Assembly (NCBI GenBank): GCA_963585895.1
Contig: OY757913.1
Coordinates: forward strand, 103,046,645-103,110,644
Direction: 5' to 3'
Origin: Sepioteuthis lessoniana
Lineage: Eukaryota; Mollusca; Cephalopoda; Myopsida; Loliginidae
Length of the DNA stretch: 64,000 nt
Positions 1-10,262 of this stretch are shown here, in pieces; positions within the stretch are counted from its first letter, which is position 1, and each line of letters begins with the position of its first letter. The position numbers were made by a program, and so were the translations under genes. Under the pieces are notes generated by a model. The model made no database searches. It was given only the letters and a program-made list of their open reading frames with translations, and was not told the origin of the DNA.

Positions 1-548
1 GTTCCAGTAATGCTTGGGCTTTGGGGAATACGCAGCACCCCTTCATTGACATTTCTCCCAGGTCCACTCTTGCCCGGCGTGGTAGAACCTGATAGGGTCC
101 TATCTGTGGGTTAAATAGAACTAATGGCATAATTATGCTAAACTGAATTGTTTGACTAAACTGAATGGCTTGAGGTAGAAATATTTTTGACAATTAAACC
201 TTACTTACATTTAAACTGCATGCTTATGCGAAACTGAATTATTTGAAATAGAACTGTTTTTTGACATTGAACATGTATTTATATTAAACTGAATTGTTTA
301 ACATAGATGTGTTTTGACATTTAACTATATGTAAACAAAATATATACTTATACTAAACTGAATCAGCTAAATTAGAACTGCTTGACTAAACTAAATGGCT
401 TGAAATAGAAATGTTTTTCACAATTAAACTGTACTTACATTTAAACTGCGAAGTTATGCTAAACTGAATTGTTTGAAATAGAACTATTTTCATAAAAATG
501 GATTTGGCGTTAAATAACCTGCAAACTTTGATATGCCATAAAACCCAA
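1..548 (+). repeat. Family F interspersed repeat, cut by window start
   Basis: Starts mid-element with the family's diagnostic block (ctttggggaata, then a 'gatagggtcctatctgtgg' motif near 91-110). A run of degenerate sub-repeats built on 'taaactgaattgtttg' follows. It ends at about 500-548 with the hairpin tail (ttggcgttaaataacc ... gatatgcca) and an A/C-rich end. Similar blocks recur at least eleven more times in the window in both orientations. No protein is encoded. The 3' hairpin is shared with SINE family A, so it probably moves by a LINE; that is inference. Confidence 0.75.
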
Positions 549-723
549 CCAAACAACCAACCAACAAATTCTGGGTATATGATATGAGTATTGATCTTGG
601 TTGCAGACCGTTGTTAGAGAGTTCAAATTCCAAAGAGTACAACATACTTCTAGCCTTGTGCCAAACTAAGCTTTGCTTTGTGAATGACTACTGTTCCTGA
701 GTATATGCAATGATATCGTTTAA

Positions 724-880
724 TTTCTTTGTCGAATGGCATATCAAACTTTGTGGGTTATTTATGCCAAAGACGTCGTTGGATAAGAGCAGTAGTGGTA
801 CTATTTAATCCAAAGCTGGTAGTAAGGTAGTTCATACCTTTCCCAAGACTATTAGTCCAAAAATGAACGTAATAAAATGA
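724..880 (-). repeat. SINE family A copy, reverse, 5'-truncated
   Basis: On the minus strand the order is the family A body (ctttcccaag block, a 'ggattaaatagta'-like block), then the hairpin tail (tttggcataaataaccc ... tttgatatgccat). The tRNA-like head is not recognisable. It lies 20 bp from a plus-strand copy, giving an inverted pair. Confidence 0.6.
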
Positions 881-902
881 ATGCAGTTTGAACTCAGTTA
901 CT

Positions 903-1135
903 AAGAGGTGGGTATCCTCGTGGTGTAATGGTTAAAGCGATGGACTGCGGAATCGTAATAAGCAACTTCGAACTCAAGTTGCACTATTGCTTTCACTTTC
1001 GGACAAATACCCTTAGGAAAGGTATGAACTCCCTTATCCTCCCAGCTATGGGTCAAACAGTACTCTTCTTCTAGAAGGATGGCTTTGGCATTAAATAACC
1101 AACAAAGGTTGATATGCCAAGAAACCAAACCAAAA
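903..1135 (+). repeat. SINE family A, near-complete tRNA-derived copy
   Basis: The tRNA-like head has a pol III A box at 921-931 (TGGTGTAATGG) and a B box near 965-974 (cttcgaactc), about 44 bp apart as in a tRNA. A body carrying 'cccttaggaaaggtatgaa' and 'cagtactcttcttct' follows. The element ends in the stem-loop tail (ttggcattaaataacc ... ggttgatatgccaa) and CA-rich sequence. The tRNA structure is degenerate, so this is a SINE and not a tRNA gene. The only ORF here is antisense and not credible. Confidence 0.8.
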
Positions 1136-2560
1136 TTACTTCAATGTCGTAAACAAGCAGATAAGACCGTTTATATTGTACAGTAAACAAGAGATAGTTG
1201 GAAACTGCCGGCAAAAAAAGCAGCACCATGACGCATTTCACTCAGAAATTTGTAAAAAGGCATACTGTACTGCGTGACATTCACGACGAAAGCTCAAATA
1301 CAAAGCTTTTAGAGTGGTTCGGAGTCAATCTGAGGACAAGCTCATATTCATATCAATGAAAACAAACGTCTTGTCCACATGGTGTTTGGAGAGGTCACTA
1401 GCGATGATAACGTTATCACTCCATTCATCTTCTTTGAAAGGCTCTGACTCAAAATGGAAGCCCACGTCAAGTATCTGGATAAAGTAATGCTTCCTTCGAT
1501 CGAGACAGTGGCTGCTAGAAGACCCTACCTTTGACAAAAAGACTCTGCAATATGCCACACAATCAAGAGAAGCCAGTCTTGACCGTGAGAAAATTTCTGC
1601 GACCACATCATTCCAAATATCTGATTGCCTAACACTTCAGATTTCAATCCCCTTGATTATTATGCATGGGGCACCGTTAAGTCAGAGACCTACACAATTC
1701 TATGATGAACTGAAGGCAATGATAACGGTAGCGTTTACGATTTTAAGCAATGAGATCGTCGGAAAGGCTTGCATGAGATTTTGAAGTCATCTGGTGCCGT
1801 GGTCAAAGTGAATGGCGATTTATCTAAATACATTTAATCATCATCTTCATGTCACTCCGCCAACATGGATCTCCCTTACCCTCTCTCACCACCCGTCTCT
1901 ATCGTCCATCAAGGCTACATTCTGTGTCGGTACAAAGCTGTTTTATGTAGGTTTTGCTGGTCGTCCTGCCTTTGCTCGCTCATGTGAAAGGGTTCACATG
2001 AGTACGTCGCTTATGAGATCGTCCCCACTTTTCCAGCAGTGTCCCGTATGTTTGGTTCGTCTAAATAGATAGTTTTTTTGTGATGGGCGGTAGGTGGCTG
2101 TACAGCTGCTTCTTTGTTGGGTGTTCCCTCCAGGACTTTTTTCAATAATTTATTGTATTTCAAGAAATTTTCATGTATTTTGATTGGAGTTAAAACTCAT
2201 TTACGTCGATCGATGTCGTAAACCAGCACGTTTTTTATTGGGACTCCCCCATATCATTGTGTCCAAAAAATGTATGATTGTTACCAAACAGAAATTGCTT
2301 CTTAACCAAAAACATAACTGATAAAGTGAGATGCCTTTTTTATTTTCATTTATGCAGAATTTAGACGACAGCTTAACCATTGCGCATAGATTGAAAAAAA
2401 AACAACAACCATAAAACAAAAAAAAAAACAAAGAAAAAAAACAGTGAGACGTGAAAGATATTGTTATGATTATAATCATAAATTTAGTGATCAATCAAAT
2501 TTTGGCTTGAAATAACCCATAGGATTTGATATATGGTTAAACATAGACTCCAAACAAAAT
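1136..2560. other. No recognised gene or repeat
   Basis: There is a 93-codon minus-strand ORF at 1325-1606 with no domain I recognise, and an 86-codon plus-strand ORF at 1812-2072 rich in Ser/Leu. About 1960-2260 reminds me of a recurring untranslated segment of invertebrate LINEs, but I cannot support that from this window. An A-rich tract lies at 2393-2440. A very weak family A/F-like tail is at about 2500-2535. Confidence 0.4.
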
Positions 2561-2574
2561 ACATTAGTACAATG

Positions 2575-2703
2575 CATTGGTTTGAAATATTTCGTCCTGA
2601 AACCATGTCTCACTTCCTTGTCAGAATTTGATGAAGGCTTCGAGCGACCTACGTGTCTAACCACACTGGAGAGTTCTGATAGTACGAAACAGTCTCTCTG
2701 TGG

Positions 2704-2707
<4 letters not shown>
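2575..2707 (+). repeat. Family D SINE fragment ending in (TA)n
   Basis: The diagnostic block 'tctaaccacactggagag' then 'gatagtacgaaacagtctc' leads straight into a long TA tract. The same block occurs inverted at 3320-3400 and in related form near 24360, 31910 and 32545. The tRNA-like head is missing in this copy. Confidence 0.65.

Positions 2708-2759
<52 letters not shown>
2708..2759. repeat. (TA)n microsatellite
   Basis: About 26 uninterrupted TA dinucleotides at the 3' end of a family D element. The Ile-Tyr 'ORFs' on both strands are artefacts of this tract. Confidence 0.97.
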
Positions 2760-2761
<2 letters not shown>

Positions 2762-2954
2762 CTCAGTCTGTTCATTCCGATCTATCAACGTAAGTTTATT
2801 CCTTCTTTTCTACCAATCATCTCTCTCCCTCTCCATTTCCATCTTTCTCTCTCTCTCTCTCTCTTGTTCTCTGTCTTTTTTTCTCTCAATACACAAATAT
2901 CAGTTTTTTAAAAAATTCCTATCTACCTATCTTACCACGGTTTCCAAGGTATGA

Positions 2955-3314
2955 CATAAAACTACCCCTGATATTGAGGCTCCAGAATCGAATTTTGAAC
3001 AATGTGGAGTTCCCTTCATTTTCATTACTGCTTGGTCCCCTCTAACCTGGAGTGGTAGTACCAAATCGACTCCCATCTAGGGATCAAATTGGACTTTTGA
3101 ATTTTTACTAGGGATAATGATTTATATTAAACAGAATTATTGGTGTTAATGGAAATACTTGAAACCATTTAACTTTGTGCAAACAGAAATATTAGCGTTA
3201 GATAGCAATATTTGGAACAATTAAACTGTGTGAAAAACAATTGATTAATGTGAAACAGAATTATTTCTGTTAAATATCTGTATCGGAAATCATTTAACTG
3301 TGTGCAAACAAATG
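2955..3314 (+). repeat. Family F copy with sub-repeats
   Basis: Contains a degenerate diagnostic block (gaggctccagaatc, gtggagttcccttcatt, ctggagtggtagtacc). At least two degenerate repeats of about 70 bp based on 'catttaactgtgtgcaaac' and 'cagaattatt' follow. No hairpin tail is seen before the family D element begins at about 3320, so the copy is interrupted or truncated. Confidence 0.65.
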
Positions 3315-3319
3315 ACAAC

Positions 3320-3641
3320 ACTACATCCACAGACAGACTGTTTCGTACTATCAGAACTCTTCAGTGTGGTTAGACATGTAGGACGCTCGAAGCCGGGATC
3401 GAAACCCATTCAACTTTACGTTAGACAGTCTCAGACCGCTCGGCCAACAAGAATACCATGTTGGCTAAGGGAATTTTTAAGGTATTTAACATGGCAACAG
3501 CAGTAGCAGTGTCCGTTTGTTTACATTTTTTTATACCCTATCGGCTATCAGAGTACTCAATTCTTTCTAGGAGCTTAGCATTATGCGAGCGGCGGCCGAA
3601 AATTCCTTTGCCAGAGAGCTCAACCCCCATGGGGGAGCGTT

Positions 3642-3645
<4 letters not shown>
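3320..3645 (-). repeat. Family D SINE, tRNA-like head on minus strand
   Basis: On the minus strand, about 3453 down to 3395, an A-box-like TGGCCGAGCGG is followed by a B-box-like GGTTTCGATCC. This resembles a Leu/Ser-type tRNA start. The remainder (cgaacatcc-type block, then the 'cgaaacagtctgtctgtgg' end) matches the other D copies. The adjacent segment 3475-3645 (gcattatgcgagcggcgg, ccagagagctcaaccc) also recurs with D at 24560-24670 and 32440-32520, so the full unit is about 330 bp. Confidence 0.65.

Positions 3646-3693
<48 letters not shown>
3646..3693. repeat. (TA)n(GA)n compound microsatellite
   Basis: A TA run to 3674 passes directly into a GA run. It lies at the edge of a family D element, as do most TA tracts in this window. 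Confidence 0.95.
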
Positions 3694-3803
3694 CGATTGA
3701 TTAATCCCTAAGACATAGACCTCAGCGGTTTGCTCAAACTCAGAAGTTCTGTGTACATGGATTAACATTATCCTTACTCTCTCCCTCTCTGTCCCTTTCA
3801 CCG

Positions 3804-3837
<34 letters not shown>

Positions 3838-4327
3838 TACTCGCTGTAATCCATATATACATGGTTCACTTTTCCGTCAGAGTTCACTCTCGTCCATCAG
3901 TTGTAACTAGCTCCTAGCTTTCATCATACTGTTCCCTCAACCCCACAGAATATTTGACACCACGAATAAACAGTTGTCTCTCTATTTATCTTTAAATATT
4001 CCAGAATACCTCATAACAGCACGTAAAGACCCGTGCTGTGATTTATGTCTTAAGACACATTCCATTAATTTGAATCTTCTGGGTAAGTAAGCGATACATT
4101 CAGTACACTTTATCATTTAATCTTTAGCCAGCATGTACAAGCTAGCAATTGATATAACAGCCACCCAGGTGTTATTATCTCATATAATGGGAGAATGGGT
4201 TACCAATTTTATTTTCGATAATAGCATCTGGCAATCTTACGAAGCCTTCGAACTGAGTCTTTTTCCTCCACAACTACCAGAGAGAAGACCTTAGTCAAAA
4301 ATGCATTAAAGAGGAGCACTTTCCAAC
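3694..4327. other. No recognised gene; one CT-rich tract
   Basis: Holds a (CT)n run at about 3800-3832 and otherwise unremarkable sequence. No repeat family seen elsewhere in the window is recognisable. Confidence 0.5.
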
Positions 4328-4338
4328 GTTATCCAAGG

Positions 4339-4619
4339 GAGGTGCCCGTGGTGTATTGGTTATCGTCGTAAGAAATGGACACGGCGACACGAGTTCAAAT
4401 CCTGAACGAGACTGATTGAATTTCACATAGCACTAATACCCTTGGGAAAGGTATGAATCCAATAACTCTCCCTCAAGCTATGGTTAAATAGTAGGGCAGA
4501 CTAGGTTCTTTAGCCTTGGTGAGGCAACTAGTCTAGGAGAAGGAAAACTCAGAATTCATACCTGTTAAAAATTGACCTTGTGTCATATCCTGCCCGAGCG
4601 GAGGGGTTGGGTAAATATG
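4339..4619 (+). repeat. SINE family C with 11-bp target duplication
   Basis: The tRNA-like head has A box 'tggtgtattgg' and B box 'gagttcaaatcc'. The body includes 'cacatagcactaataccc' and ends 'cggaggggttgggtaaat'. The element is bracketed by the direct repeat GTTATCCAAGG at 4328-4338 and 4620-4630, a clear target-site duplication from LINE-type retroposition. Unlike the copy at 28628 it has a single tail unit. Confidence 0.88.
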
Positions 4620-4854
4620 GTTATCCAAGGAAGACAATGACTTGTTGGTAAATTTTTCCCCTTCAACCCATCTTATTTTAGAAAAAATTAAAAGTCAGAT
4701 TTTTACCTTTTTTGGCGAATACAAGTAAACAGTCAGAAAAAATATCAGCAAGGAAGAAATTTTCAAGAAAACCCCAATATTGTAGAATTTGGGTGGGGGT
4801 CACTTTGTCATATACATTTAATATAAAATGATCACCCCCTTCCGGACAAACAAT

Positions 4855-5202
4855 CATTACTGCCGACCAAAGATAGCGGCAAAGGGACGTGTAACCAGTT
4901 TTTTTCTTCCATTTTTTGTGGGGAAATCAGATGGAGAGGGTGGAGATTTATAAATAAAATAAAAAAGGGGTGAAAACAATATTGGTGGGGATTTTTTTAA
5001 TAAGTGATGAAGAGACTTAAAATTTTAAAAAAAGCCCACGTTTCAGGAAAAAAAAATTAAAACAAACCTTTTTAACGAAAGAAAATCCTCACCCCCAAAT
5101 AAGCTTAGTTAACATCCTCACCCTCTCTATCTAATTTTCCTACGAAAATGGAAAATAAATGTGTTACGCGTCCCTTTGCTGTTATCTCGGTTCGTCTGTA
5201 AT
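4855..5202. mobile_element. Fold-back (long inverted repeat) element
   Basis: Arms at about 4855-4975 and 5087-5202 are imperfect reverse complements, for example 'gcggcaaagggacgtgtaac' on the left against 'gttacgcgtccctttgctgt' on the right. The pairing continues through 'gagggtggag' / 'ctcaccctct'. The spacer is about 110 bp and A/T-rich. There is no ORF. It resembles a non-autonomous MITE or fold-back element, but I cannot assign a superfamily or define target duplications. Confidence 0.6.
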
Positions 5203-5206
5203 ATAC

Positions 5207-6318
5207 CAATAGTAAAAAACAATATACCGTAATTGTCTGACTGGCCACCTGGGTGCTGTGACGTTCTGCCTGATGTTTACCGTTTGTGAATATTCTGTTG
5301 GAAACGGTGTGTGGTATAGTATAGATATAATAATTCAGTTTCATTTTGAATTAATGATTTTATACTAATATTTGTATTATATTTTTAATTATGTTCACCA
5401 AACGCGAATTTAAGTTTGAAATGTTTGTGACAGTCTACTGGAGTTACAGTAAGAAGTGTGTATCGATTATTAGGGGTACTGTTCAACTGGTTGACCTCTC
5501 TGTGGTAAATATTTTGATTTTAAACCTGCTGTATTAGTCGACACTGAGTTTTGTAGAGAGTTTTTCAGACATAAAAGATCGCCTCGTACGTCACAATTTA
5601 CGATAAGTACAATATTCAAACATAATATTTAAATTAGCACTCGAAATGGAAAACGCATCTTTTGCGTCCTATGATTGACATGCTGTGATAAGACGTACGT
5701 ATTATCTTTTTAAGGAAATCCGAGGAATAGAGAGATGGCACGAAAAGATAATATGGAAGAGATTTACTGAAACGAGATTAGACAAAGCGAAGGGATTTTA
5801 ACGATCAAGCCAAAGGCGTGTTGAACTGTTTTCTGTTTTCATGTTCTGAAAAGAAGCCCCTATAAAACAACAACAAACAGATTTGATTACTTTCAGCCAT
5901 TCTTTCGTTAAAGAGCACAGTTGTCAATTGCGTAGGATTGACTTGTAGCACTTCTAAACAGCTCACATGTCCTTGTGTGTGCGTGAACACATTTTAAACA
6001 TAGCGTTGGGTTTCATTTATTTTTATGTTTGTTTCAGGAAAGTTTAAGAAAGAACGGAATCTGATTCTTAAAGACACACCTTTTTTAGGGATAATATTTC
6101 ACGCCTATCTAGTTAACTGAAAAAAAATAAATAAATAAAAATAAAAGGAAAAGAACAAATAAAAAAAAAAAACGAAAAAAGAAACGATTTTTTTATCAGT
6201 ACTCTCTTCTGTTTCATCTCAATATTGGCTCTTAATACGAGTGGAAAACACTTTTGTTCCTACATGTTTTCGTTATGAACTATTCTATTATGTATTCCAA
6301 TTTAATTAATATCGTTCA

Positions 6319-6320
<2 letters not shown>
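5207..6320. other. No recognised feature, AT-rich
   Basis: AT-rich sequence with A-rich tracts at about 6120-6180. Short ORFs at 5105-5344 and 5805-5990 have no recognisable domain. Confidence 0.45.

Positions 6321-6321
<1 letters not shown>

Positions 6322-6365
<44 letters not shown>
6322..6365. repeat. (ATT)n microsatellite
   Basis: About 14 ATT units directly before a family B SINE. ATT also resumes after that SINE at 6619-6637, so the SINE probably inserted into an ATT tract. Confidence 0.95.
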
Positions 6366-6366
<1 letters not shown>

Positions 6367-6620
6367 ACTGGATATCGGTATAATGGTTAGGGTGTTCGCC
6401 AATGGCCCGGGAGACCTGGGTTCAATTTCAGGTCGCGTCATACCAAAGACTGAAAAAATGGTATTTGACGCCTGTTTGCTTAATATTTAGCATTATAAGG
6501 TATGCAACAAGGGTAAAGTGGGGCAATCCTGGGAAAGGAGTTGCGCCCTCCTCCACACCTTGTCGTAGTTATCGAAAAAGGAGCCTTCGAGTCACTCTCG
6601 ACTTCGGTCACCAACTTTAC
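6366..6620 (+). repeat. SINE family B inserted in an ATT tract
   Basis: The tRNA-like head carries 'tataatggttaggg' (A-box region) and B box 'gggttcaatttc'. The body includes 'cgcgtcataccaaagactg', 'ggtaaagtggggcaatcc' and 'gcgccctcctcc'. It ends 'cggtcaccaactttactt' followed by ATT repeats. The same family occurs at 26905, 27166 (-), 32178 (-) and 63481. Confidence 0.8.
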
Positions 6621-6637
6621 TTATTATTATTATTATT

Positions 6638-7733
6638 TTTGGAGAGTTTTTCATGCTAGCCTTAGCTGATGGTGTTCCACTGGAGTTTGAGTGAAAGCAA
6701 GTCTCCTAAAGTCTCCAGGACTCTTCTCAGTATTATGGCCAATCTAAATAATGCTGTCCTTTGGATGGTCTCCACTCATCCTCGCATTTTCAATCATTTG
6801 GTGACTGTACCAAGCGCACCAATTACTATTAGTATCACAATCACTTTCACGTTACATAAGTTTTTTTCCTGCTCTCTAGCAAGGTCCAGGTACTTTTCTC
6901 TCTTTTTGCTTTCTTTTACTTTTACTCTGCAAAGGTCACTATTTGATAGCTTTCCTTTTTTTATTGACAATCTTTAGGTCTGGTCGCCTGGCCGATATTA
7001 GGTGTTCCATTTGTATCTTAAAATCCCAGAGAAGTATGACGGTTTCTGCATTGTTCATACTATACTTGTTCGAATGTTCAAATTTGAATTTCTTGCACAA
7101 TTCCCAGTGGATCAGCTTCATCAACTAGCCATGTCTTGTCTCATACTCGTTTGCGCAAATCTGCTGTATTTGCTTATTATGTGATCGATCGTTTCGTCTC
7201 TATCAGGCAAATACCTACATTTTATTATGTTGCGTCTTATCTGTTTTTGCTTAAACATAGTTGATATACATGGCATTGTTTTCTACTGCTATCAGAAGAT
7301 ATTCGGTTTCAATCTTTAGATTTTTCTCTGTTAGCCATAGTCAAATTTTCTTTGAAAAGATTTCGCATTTTTGTCACTTCAAGAAAGGTCCCAAATAACT
7401 TACGAGGGTGACAGCCTCAGCGTTAATTCTTTTGATGAGATTTTTGCAATATTATTTGGTTTCGAAAATAATTCTCGTTCTTCTGCGATACGCTTTTTAA
7501 TTTTTTTTTTCTTTCATCTCCATTTGTTTGATGATGTCCGCTTCCAATATTCTCAAGTATTTATAAGTTTCCTTTTTTCCGGGCGTTCTAATTTTTTCTG
7601 CATTCGGTAGTTCTATTCCTATCGTCATGTATCCTTTCTTGTCTCTCATTATTAACATACTGGATTTTCTTTACTAAATTCCATCCCAATATCTTGACTG
7701 TATATCCTCTCTTCCTCTGTTAGGGTGTGCAGT
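6638..7733 (-). pseudogene. R2-superfamily (R4/Dong-like) LINE, truncated copy A
   Basis: The minus strand encodes decayed pieces of the C-terminal part of a non-LTR retrotransposon polyprotein. At 6939-7124 a 61-residue frame reads the block after the zinc knuckle into the endonuclease, including IHWELCKKFKFEH and SARRPDL. The 3' end abuts an ATT tract (6619-6637) and the truncated 5' end abuts CTT/ATT repeats at 7734. The family's RT and restriction-like endonuclease carry out target-primed insertion; this copy is dead, with many stops and frame changes. Confidence 0.75.
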
Positions 7734-7746
7734 TCTTCTTCTTCTT

Positions 7747-7818
<72 letters not shown>
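7734..7818. repeat. (CTT)n(ATT)n compound microsatellite
   Basis: CTT units to 7776, then ATT units to 7818, between copies A and B of the R4-like LINE. The same CTT-ATT compound lies at 18371-18444 next to copy H. Confidence 0.96.
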
Positions 7819-8217
7819 TACTCTTTTAGAGTTCGTAACATCAGAGTTAGCTCATGGTTTTTCACTGGAGTTTGAGTGACAGCAAGTCTCCTCAAGTCTC
7901 CAGGACTCTTCTCAGTATTCTGGCCGTCTTCAATAATGCTGTCGTTTGGATGGTCTCCACTGGTACATCAACTTCCAAATCCTCAAGGCCCTTTAATAAT
8001 CCTTGTGTCACTGTGCCAAAAGCTCCAATCACAATTGGTACAATCGACACTTTCTTGTTCCCAAATTTCTTCAATTCTCTAGCAAGGTCGAGGTATTTAT
8101 AATTCTTTTCACATTTTTTCAGTTTTATTCTATGGTCAGCCGCTACAGCAAAGTCGACAATTTTGCAAATTCTCTTTCTTTTGTTGATTATTATAAGGTC
8201 TGGTCTTCTGGGCCAGA
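7819..8217 (-). pseudogene. R4-like LINE copy B, endonuclease segment
   Basis: A 122-codon minus-strand frame (7892-8260) gives the endonuclease region almost uninterrupted. Residues 18-21 read RRPD, and an aspartate follows 14 residues later in KIVDFAV (residue 36). This is the PD...D pattern of the R2-type restriction-like endonuclease. The conserved C-terminal blocks YLDLAREL and ARILRRVLE follow. The first 15 or so residues come from junction sequence. The copy is 5'-truncated at about 8217, where an ATT/ATC-rich junction leads into copy C. Confidence 0.8.
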
Positions 8218-8224
8218 AGATTAT

Positions 8225-8850
8225 TATTATCATTATAATTATTTTAAATTCTTTGAACAATTTTACACCATCGTTAGCTTATGGTTTTAACAAGAGTTTG
8301 AGTAACAGCTAGTCTCCTCAATTCTTCAGGACTCTTCCCAGTATTCTTGCCAATCTTAGGAATCCTGTAGTCTGGATGGTCTCTACATGTTCTCTGATTC
8401 CTATGTCTTCTAATCCCTTTCGGAATCGTTTAAAGTGTATCAATTGCAATTAGTATCACCATTACGTTAATATTCATAGATTTCTCAGCTCTCTAGCTAG
8501 GTCCAGATGTTTATCCCTTTTTTAATTTTATTCTGTGACCTACCGCGACGGCAAAGTCCACTATGCGGTAGGCTCTCTTTTGGCTATGCCTTGATCTGGT
8601 CACCAGGCTGAGATTAGGTGATCCGGTTAGATCTCAAAATCCCCGAGAAGTTTTAGTTGTCACGTCCTCTTGAACGGATTACGGGATGTGCATATCTACC
8701 TAGTTCGTTTGATCAAATTTTAACTTCTTGCACAATTCTCAGTAGATCACCTTCCCCATTCAATCGTCTCTAGAGTCGTACTCTTTTTGTGCCAATTTTC
8801 AGCATTGGCTTTTGATGTGAGTGATCGTTTAGTCTTTATCTCCATATTAC
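8225..8850 (-). pseudogene. R4-like LINE copy C, highly diverged
   Basis: Same 3'-to-5' order of blocks as the other copies on the minus strand ('gagtttgagtaacagctagt', 'tctccaca'-type block, 'ctggtcaccaggctgagatt'), with many substitutions and indels. No frame stays open for 60 codons. This is an older insertion than copies B, E or H. Confidence 0.6.
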
Positions 8851-9380
8851 CTTTGCTTACAATTTTGTTGCTTATTGTTATATAAAATTATTTATTCAGA
8901 TTTGATTATTATATCTAATTATTTCCTATATTAGAATTTTTAATCATTATTATCTTCTTATTAAATTCACTTATCATATATTTAGTTACTGTATTGAACC
9001 ATTTTACTCGTCATTATATTAGTTATAATTACATATTTAATGATTATATATTTAATTATAAGATTTGATTAATATTTAATATTCAGTCATTTTTATTTAG
9101 ACGATTATTATATTCAATTATCCATAATGATTTTTTATATCTAATTATGTTTATTTATAATTATTTTAAAACTTAATTGAATTAACTCTTGTAATCGCTA
9201 CCGAATTAAAAAAAAAAAATTCACGTTATTCACAGCCTCGTCATTTCGATACAATTGAAAATCGGAAAACAATGTATCATTGTAAAACAAGTACATTTAT
9301 AACTTTTGTTTCCATGTATTTTATGCTATAAACTATCGTATCATATATTTTATATATTTTATATATCGTATCATATATAT
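8851..9380. other. AT-rich low-complexity stretch
   Basis: Very AT-rich with degenerate 'aattatttatat' motifs and a short poly(A) at about 9208-9220. I see no gene or known repeat. Confidence 0.55.
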
Positions 9381-9384
9381 AAGT

Positions 9385-9564
9385 GAGGTACTCTTATGGA
9401 CCCCCACACATGGCCGTGCAAAAGCAGGACGACCAGCACGAACATACATTCAGCAACTATGTGAGGATACAGGATGTTGTCCAGAAGACCTGCCTGGGGC
9501 GATGAACGATAGGAAAAAGTGGCGAGAGAGGGTCAGGGATATCCGTGCTACCAGCACGACATGA
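9385..9564 (+). pseudogene. 3' end of a second LINE (RTE/Jockey-like), C-terminal codons
   Basis: The plus-strand frame ending at the TGA at 9562-9564 reads a typical LINE polyprotein C-terminus, with GRAKAGRPARTYIQQLCED, then PEDLPGAMNDR and WRERVRDIR just before the stop. After the stop comes a short 'atgatgatgatga' tract, the type of simple 3' tail used by RTE-like LINEs. Only about 60 codons remain. The clade is from memory of similar tails and is tentative. Confidence 0.65.
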
Positions 9565-9895
9565 TGATGATGATCATCATATATATTATACTATAAATTA
9601 TTGTATCATATATTCCCAGGCTGATGACGAGTAATAGTCAACGTTTGAGCCTTATTGTTGGAAAATACCAATATTATGAAACAAAGTAGATATTTCTATT
9701 GAAATGTTTAAACGGTTGCCCTCTGAAGACCTTTGCACACTTATTTAGCATACATTTACATTCATACCAATTTCATCTGTTGTAATGTTTATGCCATTTG
9801 ATATCATTCATCAAAGAAATTCTCATTGAAGATATTACAAAAGTATTTATATTCGAGAGAAATATTGTACAGTAATAATTGTTTATACCAGTTTA
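9565..9895. other. No recognised feature
   Basis: AT-rich spacer between the LINE tail and copy D of the R4-like element. Confidence 0.45.
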
Positions 9896-9897
9896 TT

Positions 9898-10236
9898 ATT
9901 GTCATAATTATTTACTCCTTTAGAGTTTTTCACATCAGTCTTAACTGATGGTTTTTCTCTAGATTTTGAGTGACAGCAAGTCTCCTCAAGTTTCCAGAAC
10001 TCTCCTGAACATTATGGCCGTTCTCAGTAATACTGTCTTTAGGATAGTCTCCACTCGTCCGCCAACTTCCAAGTCCTCTAGGCCCTTCAGTTACTGTGCC
10101 AAAAGTACCAAACACAATTGGGGCAATTGTCACTTTCATGTCCTACAGCTTTTTCAATTCTCTAGCAAGGTCGAGGTACTTATGCTTCTTTTCACATTCT
10201 TTCCGTTTTATTCTGTGGTCGACCGTGATGGTGAAG
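9898..10236 (-). pseudogene. R4-like LINE copy D, 3' terminal part
   Basis: About 340 bp of the 3' end on the minus strand. Decayed codons for the family's C-terminal blocks are present, such as VTIAPIVFGTFGTVTEG in the frame at 9930-10139. The 5' truncation point at 10236 falls exactly on an ATT tract, consistent with insertion of the next copy in that tract. Confidence 0.72.
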
Positions 10237-10262
10237 TATTATTATTATTATTATTATTATTT
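10237..10262. repeat. (ATT)n microsatellite
   Basis: About 8 ATT units between copies D and E. It serves as the 3' flank of copy E. Confidence 0.95.

Noticed and set aside
1325..1606. 93-codon minus-strand ORF as a gene
   Set aside because: No recognisable domain, no supporting signals, and a length within the chance range for this window.
2491..2954. ORFs with Ile-Tyr repeats
   Set aside because: Produced by the (TA)n tract on both strands. The same applies at 3458-3700, 30465-30653, 58786-59145 and 61190-61399.
6402..6659. 85-codon ORF
   Set aside because: It covers a family B SINE and ATT repeat, so there is no reason to regard it as coding.
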